Below are positions 10,341-19,541 of a stretch of DNA of 64,000 nucleotides, piece after piece. Numbering within the stretch: position 1 is the stretch's first letter; each line of letters starts with the position of its first letter. This DNA is from Nocardioides marmoribigeumensis (lineage in GTDB: Bacteria; Actinomycetota; Actinomycetes; Propionibacteriales; Nocardioidaceae), in the NCBI RefSeq assembly GCF_031458325.1, contig NZ_JAVDYG010000001.1:3596001-3660000 (forward strand), read 5' to 3'. Below the pieces are notes generated by a model. The model was not told the DNA's origin, ran no database searches, and worked only from the letters and a program-made list of their open reading frames with translations. A program made the position numbers and the translations under genes.

Positions 10341-11163
10341 CCCCGCCGGGGCCGCCGTCGGGGCCGCCGTCGGGGCCGCCGTCGGGTCTGTCGGGATCGT
10401 CGTCGGTCGCCTGCTTGCGGCGCAGCCACAGCGTGGACGCCAGGAGCGCGGCGACCACGTAGGTGAGCACCTGGGCGGCCCGCAGGGCGACGACGTGGCG
10501 CACCTCCACCCCGTCGCGCTGGATCCCGAGCATGAGCAGCCAGTCGGGCGACCGCGAGCCTTCGTACGGCGACTGGGCGGCCCAGGTGCCCAACGCCGCC
10601 CAGGGCACGAGGCACAGCAGGAGCACGAGGAAGACCGCGGCCCTGGCATGGCGCCGCAGGCCCCGGCCACGGACGATGCGGAACAGGCCCAGCGGCGGGA
10701 GGACCGCGAGGGGCCCGAGCCCGACGACCACGAGCAGCACCAGCACGTGGCCCGCGACGGTCACCGGGGTCGCGAAGAGCGCGTCGGCCGGGACGTCGAC
10801 CAGGCACAGCACCAGCATCGACAGGAGCATCGGGGTGAGGTAGCCCAGCCCGACCAGGCGCCACGGGTGCGGCAGCCGCGGCAGGTGGGTCTCACCCTTC
10901 GTCTCGCGCCGAAGGTCGGCCTCGAGCACCTCGACGTCCTCCCCGAGGGTGCGCCGCGCCCAGACCACGACGTAGACGAGAGCGGCGAGGCCCGCGAGGA
11001 CGCCCTGCGCCGTGAGCAGCACCTCGAGCGGCACCCCGCCGTCGTACGACGGGTCGTCGGTGACGTGGGGCACCAGGCCCAGGTTGAGCCCGGCTCCGCC
11101 GATCCCCAGCAGCGAGACCGCCGCGGTGAGCAGGCGCTCCTCGGACCGGTCCCTCGTGGTCAG
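10318..11163 (-). CDS. Polytopic membrane protein of unknown function
   Basis: The product is about 281 residues with roughly six hydrophobic helices and a charged loop after the second one ([17 protein letters not shown]). No family was recognised. The C-terminus is a short repeat of Asp-Gly-Gly-Pro units from a 12-bp tandem repeat. The start is unclear. No ATG or GTG precedes the first helix. A CTG at 11163-11161 is placed six bases after GGAGGAGGT and overlaps the TGA of the upstream SRPBCC gene, so a coupled CTG start fits best. The next candidate, GTG in LGLVPHVT, would remove the first helix. The 3' end overlaps glmM by 23 bp, tail to tail. Confidence 0.65.
   Translation of the reverse strand: MTTRDRSEERLLTAAVSLLGIGGAGLNLGLVPHVTDDPSYDGGVPLEVLLTAQGVLAGLAALVYVVVWARRTLGEDVEVLEADLRRETKGETHLPRLPHPWRLVGLGYLTPMLLSMLVLCLVDVPADALFATPVTVAGHVLVLLVVVGLGPLAVLPPLGLFRIVRGRGLRRHARAAVFLVLLLCLVPWAALGTWAAQSPYEGSRSPDWLLMLGIQRDGVEVRHVVALRAAQVLTYVVAALLASTLWLRRKQATDDDPDRPDGGPDGGPDGGPGGVRAPDAP
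10348..10383 (+). repeat. 12-bp tandem repeat, three copies
   Basis: GGGGCCGCCGTC is repeated three times in register, followed by a degenerate fourth copy. It encodes the Gly-Pro-Asp-Gly repeat at the C-terminus of the minus-strand membrane protein and starts eight bases after the glmM stop. Confidence 0.85.
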
Positions 11164-11636
11164 GCGGCGACCTCCTCCGCGTCGAGCTCGGCCAGCATGC
11201 GCTTGGCGAACCGGTCGCCCATCTGGTTCATCACCTGGGACATCACGCCCTGGACCATGCCGCCGGCGACCTTGGGCAGGGGGAGGGCCACGCAGATCTC
11301 GAGGTAGATGCCGAGCCGGACGCCCTTGGGGTGGTCCTCGAGGGAGTACCACCCCTTGACCGCGGCGGGCTCCTTGCCGCCGCGCGGGGCGTGCTCGTAC
11401 TCGATGCGCTCCTTGGGGGTCTCCTTCATGCGCTCGGTGAACGTCGGCGCGAACTTCACCGGCAGGCCGGGGATCGAGCCCATGTGCCAGATCCACAGGT
11501 CGCCGTCGACCTCGATCCGCTGCAGCAGCGGGGTGAGCCGCGCGACGGTGTCGGGGTCGGTGAGCATCTCCCAGACCCGGTCGCGGTCGGCGGTGATGAC
11601 GGCCTCGCTCTGCGTGCTGGAGGTGAATCGAGTCAT
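11160..11636 (-). CDS. SRPBCC (START-like/polyketide cyclase fold) protein
   Basis: The 158-residue protein starts MTRFTSSTQSEAVITADRD and shows the SRPBCC pattern: a beta-strand ending VITADRDRVWEMLTDPD, then a lipid- or ligand-binding cavity fold with GWYSLEDHPKGVRLGIYLEI and a long C-terminal helix. Such proteins bind hydrophobic ligands; no catalytic residue can be named. It starts 9 bp after the DUF389 gene and its stop overlaps the proposed CTG start of the membrane protein, so the three form one minus-strand unit. Confidence 0.8.
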   Translation of the reverse strand: MTRFTSSTQSEAVITADRDRVWEMLTDPDTVARLTPLLQRIEVDGDLWIWHMGSIPGLPVKFAPTFTERMKETPKERIEYEHAPRGGKEPAAVKGWYSLEDHPKGVRLGIYLEICVALPLPKVAGGMVQGVMSQVMNQMGDRFAKRMLAELDAEEVAA

Positions 11637-11645
11637 GGCGGGGTC

Positions 11646-12608
11646 CTACCCGCCCACTCCCGCCCGCACACCGTGACGCAGACCGCGGCGGGCGACGCGG
11701 CGCCAGACGAGCTTCTGCACCCACAGGGTGGTGACGCCGGCGACGACGATGCCCAGCACGTTGACGCCGAGCTGGGCCAGGCAGCCCCCGACCTCGCTCC
11801 AGAGCCCGGAGGCCAGCGCGACGGCCAGGGTCCCGATCGCGGGCACGGTCGTCACGGAGATGAAGACCCCCACGAGCGGCCCGGACTTGGAGGTGGTGAG
11901 GGACAGCACGCCGGCCGACCCGGCCACGAGCGCGACGAGGAACGACCAGATGTCGGGCCGGATGATGAAGTCGGTCTGGGGACCGGTCGAGGCCTCCTCG
12001 GGGGTGAACAGCCCGAAGCCGTGGTAGCCCACCGCCCAGCAGAGCGTCGCGAGGCCCAGTGCCATGACGAAGCCGACCGCCAAGGTGGCCAGGGCGCGCG
12101 GCACCATGTGCGGCCGGGGTCGCGCCAGCGCGAAGCAGATCGCGGCCATCGGGGTGAACTCCGGGCCCACGACCATCGCGCCCACGATGAGGATCGGTTG
12201 GTCGAGGATGCGGCCGGCGCCCGCGATGAGCGTGGCCAGGGTGAGGAAGGCGACGAACGCCCAGGACAGGCGTGACTCCGCACGGAGCCGGTCCTCGATC
12301 GCCACCCACACCACGCCGTCGTCGGGCGCTCCCGGGGCGGCCTTCTCGGCTCGGGTCGCGTCGTCGGACAGGACCGTGGAGAGGTCCTCGACGGTGATCG
12401 AGCCCTGGTGGTGCAGCCCGAGGTCGCGCAGGGAGCCGATCACCCCGCTGGCGTTCTCCCGCGCGACGTCGGCGAGGACGAGGTCGCCTTCGGGCTTGCG
12501 GAAGGCGCCCTCGTGGACCGCCACGTTGGTGACCGTCTCGTCGTCGCAGAGCAGCTCGGTCACCTGCTCCCGGAGGTCGGCGGGCACCCGCAGCCGCAGG
12601 TGGATCAT
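11646..12608 (-). CDS. DUF389 family membrane protein
   Basis: The protein is 320 residues. The N-terminal 85 residues (MIHLRLRVPADLREQVTELL) form a soluble ferredoxin-like domain. From about residue 115 there are at least six membrane segments, including ILIVGAMVVGPEFTPMAAI, the hallmark of DUF389 proteins, plus a late SGPLVGVFISVTTVPA segment. The biochemical role of the family is not established. The gene starts 7 bp after coaA and is followed at 9 bp by the SRPBCC gene, indicating an operon. Confidence 0.85.
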   Translation of the reverse strand: MIHLRLRVPADLREQVTELLCDDETVTNVAVHEGAFRKPEGDLVLADVARENASGVIGSLRDLGLHHQGSITVEDLSTVLSDDATRAEKAAPGAPDDGVVWVAIEDRLRAESRLSWAFVAFLTLATLIAGAGRILDQPILIVGAMVVGPEFTPMAAICFALARPRPHMVPRALATLAVGFVMALGLATLCWAVGYHGFGLFTPEEASTGPQTDFIIRPDIWSFLVALVAGSAGVLSLTTSKSGPLVGVFISVTTVPAIGTLAVALASGLWSEVGGCLAQLGVNVLGIVVAGVTTLWVQKLVWRRVARRGLRHGVRAGVGG

Positions 12609-12615
12609 GCTCGTC

Positions 12616-13617
12616 TCACAGCTTGCGCAGCCTGACCCAGGAGACCGAGTGGTCGGCGTTCTTGCGCAGCACGAGGCTCGCCCGCGCCCGGGTGGGCAGG
12701 ATGTTGCGCTCCAGGTTGGGGCCGTTGATCTCGTCCCAGATGCGGTTGGCCTCGGTCTCCGCCTCGGTGACGGTGAGGTCGGCGTACTTCGAGAAGTACG
12801 ACGTCGGGTCGCGGAACGCGGTCTCGCGCAGCCGCTGGAACCGCTCGACGTACCACCGGCGGATGTCGCTGGTCGCCGCGTCGACGTAGACCGAGAAGTC
12901 GAAGAAGTCGCTCACCGCGAGGCCCGTGCGGCCGTCGGCGCGCACCCGCGCGGGCTGGAGGACGTTGAGCCCCTCGACCACGACGATGTCGGGGCCCTTG
13001 ACGGTCACCGGGTTGTCGGGGACGACGTCGTAGACCAGGTGGGAGTAGGACGGCGCCGCCACCTCGTCCTTGCCGGACTTGATGTCGATGACGAACCTGA
13101 GCAGCGCCTTGCGGTCGTAGGACTCCGGGAACCCCTTGCGGTGCAGGAGCCCGCGGCGCTCGAGCTCGGCGTTGGGCAGCAGGAACCCGTCGGTGGTGAC
13201 CAGCGCGACCGAGGGGTGGGCCGGCCAGTGGGCGAGCATCTGCTGGAGGACGCGCGCGGTCGTCGACTTGCCCACCGCCACCGAGCCGGCCACCCCGATG
13301 ACGAACGGGGTGCGCGGCGGCTGGGGCTGGTCGAGGAACGACTCCTGGGCGCGGTGCAGCTGGCCCGCGGCCTCGACGTAGAGGCTGAGCAGGCGGGACA
13401 GGGGCAGGTAGACCTGCACGACCTCGTCGAGGTCGAGCTCGTCGCCGAGCCCCCGCACGCGCTCGATCTCCTCGGAGGTCAGCGGCTGCTCGGTCGCCGC
13501 GCCGAGGGCCGCCCAGGCACTGCGGTCGAGCTCGACGAAGGGCGAGTGGTCCCGCTCTCGCGCGTGGTCGCGGTCCGCCGAGGCGGCGGACTGCTGGGCC
13601 GAGGTCATGCGGAGCAT
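12616..13617 (-). CDS. coaA: Type I pantothenate kinase
   Basis: The 333-residue kinase phosphorylates pantothenate, the first step of CoA synthesis. It has the P-loop [26 protein letters not shown], the KGFPESYD segment, the substrate-binding [11 protein letters not shown] region and the terminal [19 protein letters not shown] block. The annotated ATG (13617) could be replaced by an in-frame ATG at 13610-13608 (MTSAQQ); the first 30 residues are poorly conserved. The gene diverges from glmS with only 31 bp between start codons. CoA supply also fits with acpS nearby. Confidence 0.95.
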   Translation of the reverse strand: MLRMTSAQQSAASADRDHARERDHSPFVELDRSAWAALGAATEQPLTSEEIERVRGLGDELDLDEVVQVYLPLSRLLSLYVEAAGQLHRAQESFLDQPQPPRTPFVIGVAGSVAVGKSTTARVLQQMLAHWPAHPSVALVTTDGFLLPNAELERRGLLHRKGFPESYDRKALLRFVIDIKSGKDEVAAPSYSHLVYDVVPDNPVTVKGPDIVVVEGLNVLQPARVRADGRTGLAVSDFFDFSVYVDAATSDIRRWYVERFQRLRETAFRDPTSYFSKYADLTVTEAETEANRIWDEINGPNLERNILPTRARASLVLRKNADHSVSWVRLRKL

Positions 13618-13636
13618 TCTTGCCCACGGGCGTCGC

Positions 13637-13642
13637 TAGGCT
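13637..13642 (+). promoter_or_regulatory. -10 box of leaderless glmS promoter
   Basis: TAGGCT stands exactly 6 nt before the glmS ATG (13649), so transcription should begin at or next to the start codon. No Shine-Dalgarno sequence is present. Confidence 0.55.
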
Positions 13643-13648
13643 GACCCC

Positions 13649-15493
13649 ATGTGCGGAATCGTGGGGTACGTCGGCCCGAAGTCGGCCGAGCGCGTCATCG
13701 TGGAGGGCCTGCGGAGGCTGGAGTACCGCGGCTACGACTCCGCCGGGGTGGCGCTGGTCCACGAGGGGGGCCTGGTCGGTGACAAGCGTGCCGGCAAGCT
13801 GACCAACCTGGACAAGGCGCTCGAGGAGCACCCGCTCCCGGAGTCGACGATCGGCATCGGGCACACCCGCTGGGCCACCCACGGCCCGCCCACCGACCGC
13901 AACGCCCACCCGCACCGCGGGCAGAAGGAGCGCGTGGCGGTCGTCCACAACGGGATCATCGAGAACTTCGCCTCGCTGCGGCACGAGCTCGAGGCCGCCG
14001 GGCACGACCTGCGCTCCGACACCGACACCGAGGTCGCCGCGCACCTGCTGGAGATCGCCGTCGCCGAGGGCGCCGACCTCACCACCGCGATGCAGGACGT
14101 GTGCCGCCGGCTGCGCGGTGCCTTCACCCTGGTCGCCGTCGACGCCCAGGACCCCGACCGGGTGGTCGCGGCGCGCCGCAACTCCCCGCTGGTCGTCGGC
14201 GTCGGCGAGGGCGAGAACTTCCTGGGCTCCGACGTCGCGGCGTTCATCGAGCACACCCGTCACGCGCTCGAGCTCGGCCAGGACCAGGTCGTGACGATCA
14301 CCCGCGACGCGGTGGAGGTGACCGACTTCGAGGGCAACCCGGCGCAGGCCCGTGCCTACGAGATCGACTGGGACCTCACCGCAGCCGAGAAGGACGGCTA
14401 CGACTGGTTCATGCGCAAGGAGATCTTCGAGCAGCCGCGGGCGATCGCGGACTCGCTGCTGGGTCGCCACGACGACAGCGGCAAGCTCCAGCTCGACGAG
14501 ATCCGTATGAGCGAGGACGAGCTGCGCGACGTCGACAAGATCATCATCACCGCGTGCGGGACCGCGTTCTACGCCGGCCTGGTGGCGAAGTACGCCATCG
14601 AGCACTGGACCCGGATCCCGTGCGAGGTCGAGCTGGCCCACGAGTTCCGCTACCGCGACCCGATCCTGACCCGCGACACGCTCGTGGTCGCGATCAGCCA
14701 GTCGGGCGAGACCGCCGACACCCTGATGGCGATCCGCCACGCGCGCGAGCAGCGCGCCAAGGTGCTGGCGATCTGCAACACCAACGGCTCGACGATCCCG
14801 CGCGAGTCCGACGCGGTGATCTACACCCACGCCGGCCCGGAGATCGGCGTCGCGTCGACCAAGGGCTTCATGACCCAGCTCATCGCCTGCTACCTGCTCG
14901 GGCTCTACCTCGCCCAGGTCCGCGGGACGCGCTTCGGTGACGAGATCGCGTCGGTCGTCGACGAGCTCGCCGGGCTGCCGGCCAAGGTCGAGCAGGTGCT
15001 GGGCCAGGCCGACCAGATCTACGCCCTCGCGCAGGACCTGCAGGACGCCCGCTCGGTGCTGTTCCTGGGGCGTCACGCCGGCTTCCCGGTCGCGCTCGAG
15101 GGGGCGCTCAAGCTCAAGGAGCTGGCCTACATCCACGCCGAAGGCTTCGCCGCCGGCGAGCTCAAGCACGGCCCGATCGCGCTGATCGAGGAGGGGCTTC
15201 CGGTCTTCTGCGTCGTGCCCCCGCCCGGTCGCGACCTGCTGCACGACAAGATGATCAGCGGCATGCAGGAGGTGCGCGCCCGCGGTGCCCGCATGATCGT
15301 GCTGGCCGAGGAGGGCGACGACGCGGTCGACGACTACGCCGACGTGATCTTCCGGCTGCCCAAGGCCTCGACGCTGCTCCAGCCGGTCGCCGCGGTCGTG
15401 CCGCTGCAGCTGTTCGCCTGCGAGCTCGCGACCCTCATGGGCCACGACGTGGACCAGCCGCGCAACCTGGCCAAGTCCGTCACCGTCGAGTAG
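13649..15493 (+). CDS. glmS: Glutamine--fructose-6-phosphate aminotransferase (isomerizing)
   Basis: The 614-residue enzyme makes glucosamine-6-phosphate from fructose-6-phosphate and glutamine, the first committed step to UDP-GlcNAc. The class II glutaminase domain starts MCGIVGYVG with nucleophile Cys2 and contains [16 protein letters not shown] and [10 protein letters not shown]. Two SIS isomerase domains follow, with [33 protein letters not shown] and the terminal LAKSVTVE. No ribozyme-like leader is visible. acpS follows 14 bp downstream, so glmS probably heads the run to alr. Confidence 0.97.
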   Translation: MCGIVGYVGPKSAERVIVEGLRRLEYRGYDSAGVALVHEGGLVGDKRAGKLTNLDKALEEHPLPESTIGIGHTRWATHGPPTDRNAHPHRGQKERVAVVHNGIIENFASLRHELEAAGHDLRSDTDTEVAAHLLEIAVAEGADLTTAMQDVCRRLRGAFTLVAVDAQDPDRVVAARRNSPLVVGVGEGENFLGSDVAAFIEHTRHALELGQDQVVTITRDAVEVTDFEGNPAQARAYEIDWDLTAAEKDGYDWFMRKEIFEQPRAIADSLLGRHDDSGKLQLDEIRMSEDELRDVDKIIITACGTAFYAGLVAKYAIEHWTRIPCEVELAHEFRYRDPILTRDTLVVAISQSGETADTLMAIRHAREQRAKVLAICNTNGSTIPRESDAVIYTHAGPEIGVASTKGFMTQLIACYLLGLYLAQVRGTRFGDEIASVVDELAGLPAKVEQVLGQADQIYALAQDLQDARSVLFLGRHAGFPVALEGALKLKELAYIHAEGFAAGELKHGPIALIEEGLPVFCVVPPPGRDLLHDKMISGMQEVRARGARMIVLAEEGDDAVDDYADVIFRLPKASTLLQPVAAVVPLQLFACELATLMGHDVDQPRNLAKSVTVE

Positions 15494-15507
15494 CCCCGGG
15501 AGGTCCG

Positions 15508-15864
15508 GTGATCGTCGGGATCGGGGTCGACGTGTGCGACACCGCACGGTTCGCGGAGTCGCTGCGGCGCACGCCCACGCTCGCGGACCGGCTGTTCACC
15601 GACGCCGAGCGCGTGCTGACCGGCGAGTCCCTGGCGGGGCGCTTCGCCGCCAAGGAGGCGATCGCCAAGGCGCTGGGCTGCCCGGCCGGGCTGGACTGGC
15701 ACCACGCCGAGGTCGTGCGGGAGCCCGACGGCCGGCCCACCTGGCGCCTGAGCGGCACCGTGGCGGCCGCGGCCGACGGCCTCGGCGCCACCTCCGCGCA
15801 CCTCTCGCTGAGCCACGACGGCGGCATCGTCACGGCCTTCGTGGTGCTGGAGCGCGACTCGTGA
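15508..15864 (+). CDS. acpS: Holo-[acyl-carrier-protein] synthase
   Basis: The 118-residue protein is the normal AcpS length. It transfers 4'-phosphopantetheine from CoA to acyl carrier protein. The motif [18 protein letters not shown] contains the Mg-binding Asp, and [13 protein letters not shown] contains the catalytic Glu/Lys; [16 protein letters not shown] closes the fold. GTG 15508 follows a GGGAGG signal. Its stop overlaps the next start as GTGA. Confidence 0.94.
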   Translation: MIVGIGVDVCDTARFAESLRRTPTLADRLFTDAERVLTGESLAGRFAAKEAIAKALGCPAGLDWHHAEVVREPDGRPTWRLSGTVAAAADGLGATSAHLSLSHDGGIVTAFVVLERDS

Positions 15865-17279
15865 GACGCGCCCACACCGTCGAGCAGGTCCGCACGGCCG
15901 AGGAGGCGGCCTTCGCGGTCACCCCCGACGGCGCGCTCATGCAGCGCGCGGCCGCAGGGCTCGCGACCGCCCTGGCCGACCTGCTCGGTCACGTCTACGG
16001 CGCCCGTGTCCTGCTCGTGGTCGGGGCCGGCAACAACGGCGGCGACACGCTCCACGCCGGCGCGCGCCTGGCCCGGCGCGGCGCCGCGGTGGACTGCGTG
16101 CTGCTGTCGCCCGACCGGACCCATCACGGCGGCCTCGCCGCTCTCCGGGCAGCGGGCGGCCGCGTCGTGCAGACCCCCGGGCCGTCGTACGACGTGGCGG
16201 TGGACGGCATCGTCGGCATCGGCGGCTCGGGACCGCTGCGCCCCGAGGCCGCCGCGCTCGTCGGGTCGCTGAGCCACCTCACCTGGGTCGCGGTCGACAC
16301 GCCCTCCGGGGTCGGGGTCGACGGCGGCCTGGTCGACGGGCCGCACGTGGCGGCCGACCTCACCGTGACGTTCGGGACGCACAAGCCCGTGCACCTGGTG
16401 GACCCCGGCGCGCGGGCGTGCGGGGTCGTGCACCTGGTCGACCTCGGGCTCGACCTGCCGCCCGCCCCGGTGGAGGCGCTGCAGGAGCACGACGTCGCGG
16501 CGCTGCTGCCGCAGCCGGCGCCGGCGGCGCACAAGTACACCCGCGGCGTCGTCGGGGTCCGGGCCGGGTCCGCCGACTACCGCGGCGCGGGCGTCCTCTC
16601 GGTCTCCGGCGCGGCCTGCGGGCTCGCCGGGATGGTGCGGTTCGTGCCCGCCGGCTCGCTGGAGGAGGCCGCGCCGGTCATCGCCCTGGTGCAGGCGGCC
16701 CACCCCGAGGCGGTCGTCGGCACGGGACGCGTCCAGGCCTGGGTCGTCGGCTCGGGCGGCGGCGACTCGTCCGCCGAGCAGCTGCGGGCGGCCCTGGCCG
16801 ACGACGTCCCGGTCGTGGTCGACGCCGACGCGCTGTCCGTGCTCGAGGAGTGCGGGGGAGTCGCGGGCCGGCCCGCGGTCCTCACCCCCCACGCCGGCGA
16901 GCTGGCGCGGATGACCGGCGTGCCGCGCGAGGAGGTCGAGGCCGACCAGCTCGGGTCGGCACGCCGGGCCGCGGCGAGGTTCGGCTGCGTGGTGATGCTC
17001 AAGAGCCGCCACACGGTCGTCGCCCACCCCGACGGCCGGGTCCGGGTCACCACCGTCGGGCCGCCGTGGCTCGCGACCGCCGGGGCGGGTGACGTCCTGG
17101 GCGGTCTCGTCGGCGCGCTGCTCGCCGCCGGCCTCTCGGCGTACGACGCCGCGAGCGTGGGCTCGTGGGTGCACGGCGCCGCGGCCGCCCTGGCCCGGCC
17201 CGAGGGACCCGTGAGCGCCGCCGAGGTGGCGCGCGCGATCCCCGAGCTGTGCGCGCGGCTGCTGCGGGAGGGGCCGTGA
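15861..17279 (+). CDS. nnr: Bifunctional NAD(P)H-hydrate epimerase / ADP-dependent NAD(P)H-hydrate dehydratase
   Basis: The 472-residue fusion repairs hydrated NADH and NADPH. The N-terminal epimerase domain (about 1-205) has [19 protein letters not shown]. The C-terminal ribokinase-like dehydratase domain (about 220-472) has [13 protein letters not shown], the [10 protein letters not shown] segment, [13 protein letters not shown], and the ATP/ADP site [21 protein letters not shown]. The GTG start overlaps the acpS stop by four bases and its stop overlaps the alr start the same way. This acpS-nnr-alr order is common in actinobacteria. Confidence 0.93.
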   Translation: MRRAHTVEQVRTAEEAAFAVTPDGALMQRAAAGLATALADLLGHVYGARVLLVVGAGNNGGDTLHAGARLARRGAAVDCVLLSPDRTHHGGLAALRAAGGRVVQTPGPSYDVAVDGIVGIGGSGPLRPEAAALVGSLSHLTWVAVDTPSGVGVDGGLVDGPHVAADLTVTFGTHKPVHLVDPGARACGVVHLVDLGLDLPPAPVEALQEHDVAALLPQPAPAAHKYTRGVVGVRAGSADYRGAGVLSVSGAACGLAGMVRFVPAGSLEEAAPVIALVQAAHPEAVVGTGRVQAWVVGSGGGDSSAEQLRAALADDVPVVVDADALSVLEECGGVAGRPAVLTPHAGELARMTGVPREEVEADQLGSARRAAARFGCVVMLKSRHTVVAHPDGRVRVTTVGPPWLATAGAGDVLGGLVGALLAAGLSAYDAASVGSWVHGAAAALARPEGPVSAAEVARAIPELCARLLREGP

Positions 17280-18427
17280 GCCCTGTCGTGAGGGCCGAGC
17301 TGGTGGTCGACCTCGACGCGGTCCGGGCCAACGTGGCCCACCTGCGCGAGGTCGTCGCGCCGGCCGAGGTGATGGTGGTGGTCAAGGCCGACGGCTACGG
17401 CCACGGCATGGTCGAGGTCGCGCGGGCCGCCCGCGCGGCGGGCGCGAGCTGGCTCGGCGTGGCGGTCGCGGAGGAGGCGCTGGCCCTGCGTGCGGCCGGC
17501 GACACCGGGCCGCTGCTGTGCTGGCTGGCGGTGCCGGGCGAGGACTACGCCCCGGCGCTCGCCGCCGACGTCGTCGTGACCGCCTCCACGGTCGACCAGG
17601 TGGCGGCGGTCGCGTCGGCCGCGCGCTCGCTCGGACGCACCGCCGGGCTCCAGCTCAAGGTCGACACCGGGCTCTCCAGGAGCGGCGCCACCGCCGCGGA
17701 CTGGCCCGGGCTGGTCGCCGCGGCCCGCGCCGCCGAGGAGGCCGGCGACGTCGAGGTCGTGGGCGTCTGGTCGCACTTCGCGTGCAGCGACGAGCCCGAG
17801 CACCCGGCCAACGACGCCCAGGAAGCGGCCTTCCGGGCCGCGCTCGAGGTCGCCACCGCGGCCGGGCTGAGGCCGCGCTGGCGGCACCTGGCCAACTCGG
17901 CCGCCGCGCTGCTGCGTCCGTCCTCGCGCTTCGACCTCGTGCGGTGCGGCCTGGCGTCGTACGGCCTCTCCCCGGCGCCCGAGGTGCGCGACGCCGCCGG
18001 CTTCGGCCTGCGCCCGGCGATGACCGCCCGGGCGACGCTCGCGCTGGTCAAGGACGTGCCGGCCGGCGCCGGGGTGTCCTACGGCCACACCTGGACCGCG
18101 CGCGAGGACACCCGGGTCGGCCTCGTGCCGGTGGGGTACGGCGACGGCGTGCCTCGCGCGGCCTCCTCGCGGGCAGAGGTCCTCGCAGGAGGGGTCCGCG
18201 CCCGGGTCGCCGGCCGGATCTGCATGGACCAGCTGGTCGTCGACCTCGGGGCCGGCACCGCGGCCACAGCGGGGGACGAGGTCCTGCTGTGGGGCGACGG
18301 GTCCCACGGCGAGCCCACGGCGCAGGACTGGGCCGAGGCGTGCGGCACGATCTCCTACGAGATCGTGACCAGGGTGGGCGGCCGGTTCGCCCGTCGTCAC
18401 CGGGGAGGTGGAGATGCCGAGCACTAG
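17276..18427 (+). CDS. alr: Alanine racemase
   Basis: The 383-residue PLP enzyme supplies D-alanine for peptidoglycan. The PLP lysine sits in VVVKADGYGHG (Lys about 37), and the catalytic Tyr in GVSYGHTW of the C-terminal domain, followed by VPVGYGDGVPR and GRICMDQLVVDLG. GTG 17276 overlaps the previous stop (GTGA); a second in-frame GTG at 17288 would also keep the domain. The last 14 bp overlap the start of the alpha/beta hydrolase gene. Confidence 0.96.
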   Translation: MSPVVRAELVVDLDAVRANVAHLREVVAPAEVMVVVKADGYGHGMVEVARAARAAGASWLGVAVAEEALALRAAGDTGPLLCWLAVPGEDYAPALAADVVVTASTVDQVAAVASAARSLGRTAGLQLKVDTGLSRSGATAADWPGLVAAARAAEEAGDVEVVGVWSHFACSDEPEHPANDAQEAAFRAALEVATAAGLRPRWRHLANSAAALLRPSSRFDLVRCGLASYGLSPAPEVRDAAGFGLRPAMTARATLALVKDVPAGAGVSYGHTWTAREDTRVGLVPVGYGDGVPRAASSRAEVLAGGVRARVAGRICMDQLVVDLGAGTAATAGDEVLLWGDGSHGEPTAQDWAEACGTISYEIVTRVGGRFARRHRGGGDAEH

Positions 18428-19541
18428 GCAGGTGGCCCGGCTCGTGGGCACGGTCGCAGGGGTCGGCGCGACCGGCTACCTCGCCGACCAGACCCTCGGG
18501 CGGCGGCAGCGCAGGCGCGCGCGCCGCGAGGACCCGGACGGCCTCGGCAGCCTGCGCGGCGAGGTCCACCAGGTGCTCACCGACGACGGGATCCGCCTGC
18601 ACGCCGAGGTCGACGAGGTCTCGCCGTACTCCACCGGACAGGCCGCGCGCCGCCGCACCGACGCCACGGTGGTGCTCGTGCACGGCTTCGCGATGACCCA
18701 GGACTGCTGGCACTACCAGCGGGCCGCGCTGCGCGGGCGCCGGCGCATCGTGCTCTACGACCAGCGGTCCCACGGTCGCAGCGAACGCTCGCCCGACGGC
18801 CACGCCACGATCGAGCAGCTCGGGCGCGACCTCTTCGCGGTCCTCACCCAGCTGACCGGTGACGAGCCCGTCGTGCTGGTCGGCCACTCGATGGGCGGCA
18901 TGTCGATCGTCGCCCTCGCCGAGGAGCACCCCGAGCTGTTCGGCGACAAGGTCGTCGGCACCGCGCTCGTCTCGACGACCGCCGGCAGCCTGCACACGCA
19001 CCGCATGCTGTCGCGCTGGATCCCCGACGCGCTCGGCCGCCGCGTCGTGGAGCGCGGGCTGGTGATGGCCTCGCAGCGCGAGCGGCTGCTGGAGCTGGTC
19101 CGCAAGCGCGGCTCGGCGGTCGCCTTCGCGGTGATCCGCGAGTTCGCCTTCGGCGACGGCGCCGTCCCGGCCGCATGGGTGGAGTTCCTCGACCGCGAGA
19201 TCGCCGAGGTGCCGCTCAACGTGCTCGTGGAGTTCATCCCGCAGTTCGACTCGCTCGACAAGTTCCACGTCGTCGAGGCCTTCGCCCAGGTCCCGACCTG
19301 GATCATGTGCGGCACCAAGGACAAGCTCACCTCGATCAGCCACGCGCGCAAGCTGCACTCGCGCATCCCGGGCTCCCGGCTCGTCGAGCTGCGCGGCGGC
19401 GGCCACATGTCGCTCTTCGAGTTCAAGGACCGGGTCAACCGCGAGCTCGACGACCTCCTCCTCGCCGCCGACCAGCACGTGCACGCCGCGGAGGCCGCGG
19501 CGCTCGGGCCGGGCCGGGCGACCTCGGGAGGCGCGTCGTGA
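18414..19541 (+). CDS. Alpha/beta-fold hydrolase
   Basis: The 375-residue protein has a short N-terminal hydrophobic stretch (VARLVGTVAGVGATGYLA), an Arg-rich linker and an alpha/beta hydrolase domain from about residue 75. Key features are the oxyanion strand LVHGFAMTQDCWHYQ, the nucleophile elbow VGHSMGGMS (Ser), and the late RGGGHMSLFE with the probable catalytic His. The substrate is unknown. ATG 18414 was chosen for the GGGGAGGTGG ribosome-binding site just upstream, inside the end of alr. Its stop overlaps the tsaE start, so it belongs to the alr-tsaD operon. Confidence 0.87.
   Translation: MPSTRQVARLVGTVAGVGATGYLADQTLGRRQRRRARREDPDGLGSLRGEVHQVLTDDGIRLHAEVDEVSPYSTGQAARRRTDATVVLVHGFAMTQDCWHYQRAALRGRRRIVLYDQRSHGRSERSPDGHATIEQLGRDLFAVLTQLTGDEPVVLVGHSMGGMSIVALAEEHPELFGDKVVGTALVSTTAGSLHTHRMLSRWIPDALGRRVVERGLVMASQRERLLELVRKRGSAVAFAVIREFAFGDGAVPAAWVEFLDREIAEVPLNVLVEFIPQFDSLDKFHVVEAFAQVPTWIMCGTKDKLTSISHARKLHSRIPGSRLVELRGGGHMSLFEFKDRVNRELDDLLLAADQHVHAAEAAALGPGRATSGGAS

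Noticed and set aside
12605-15547. A 980-residue minus-strand open frame antisense to glmS and overlapping coaA
   Set aside because: It is a high-GC shadow frame: low-complexity, rich in Arg/Leu/Val/Asp, no family motifs, and fully overlaps confident genes in other frames.
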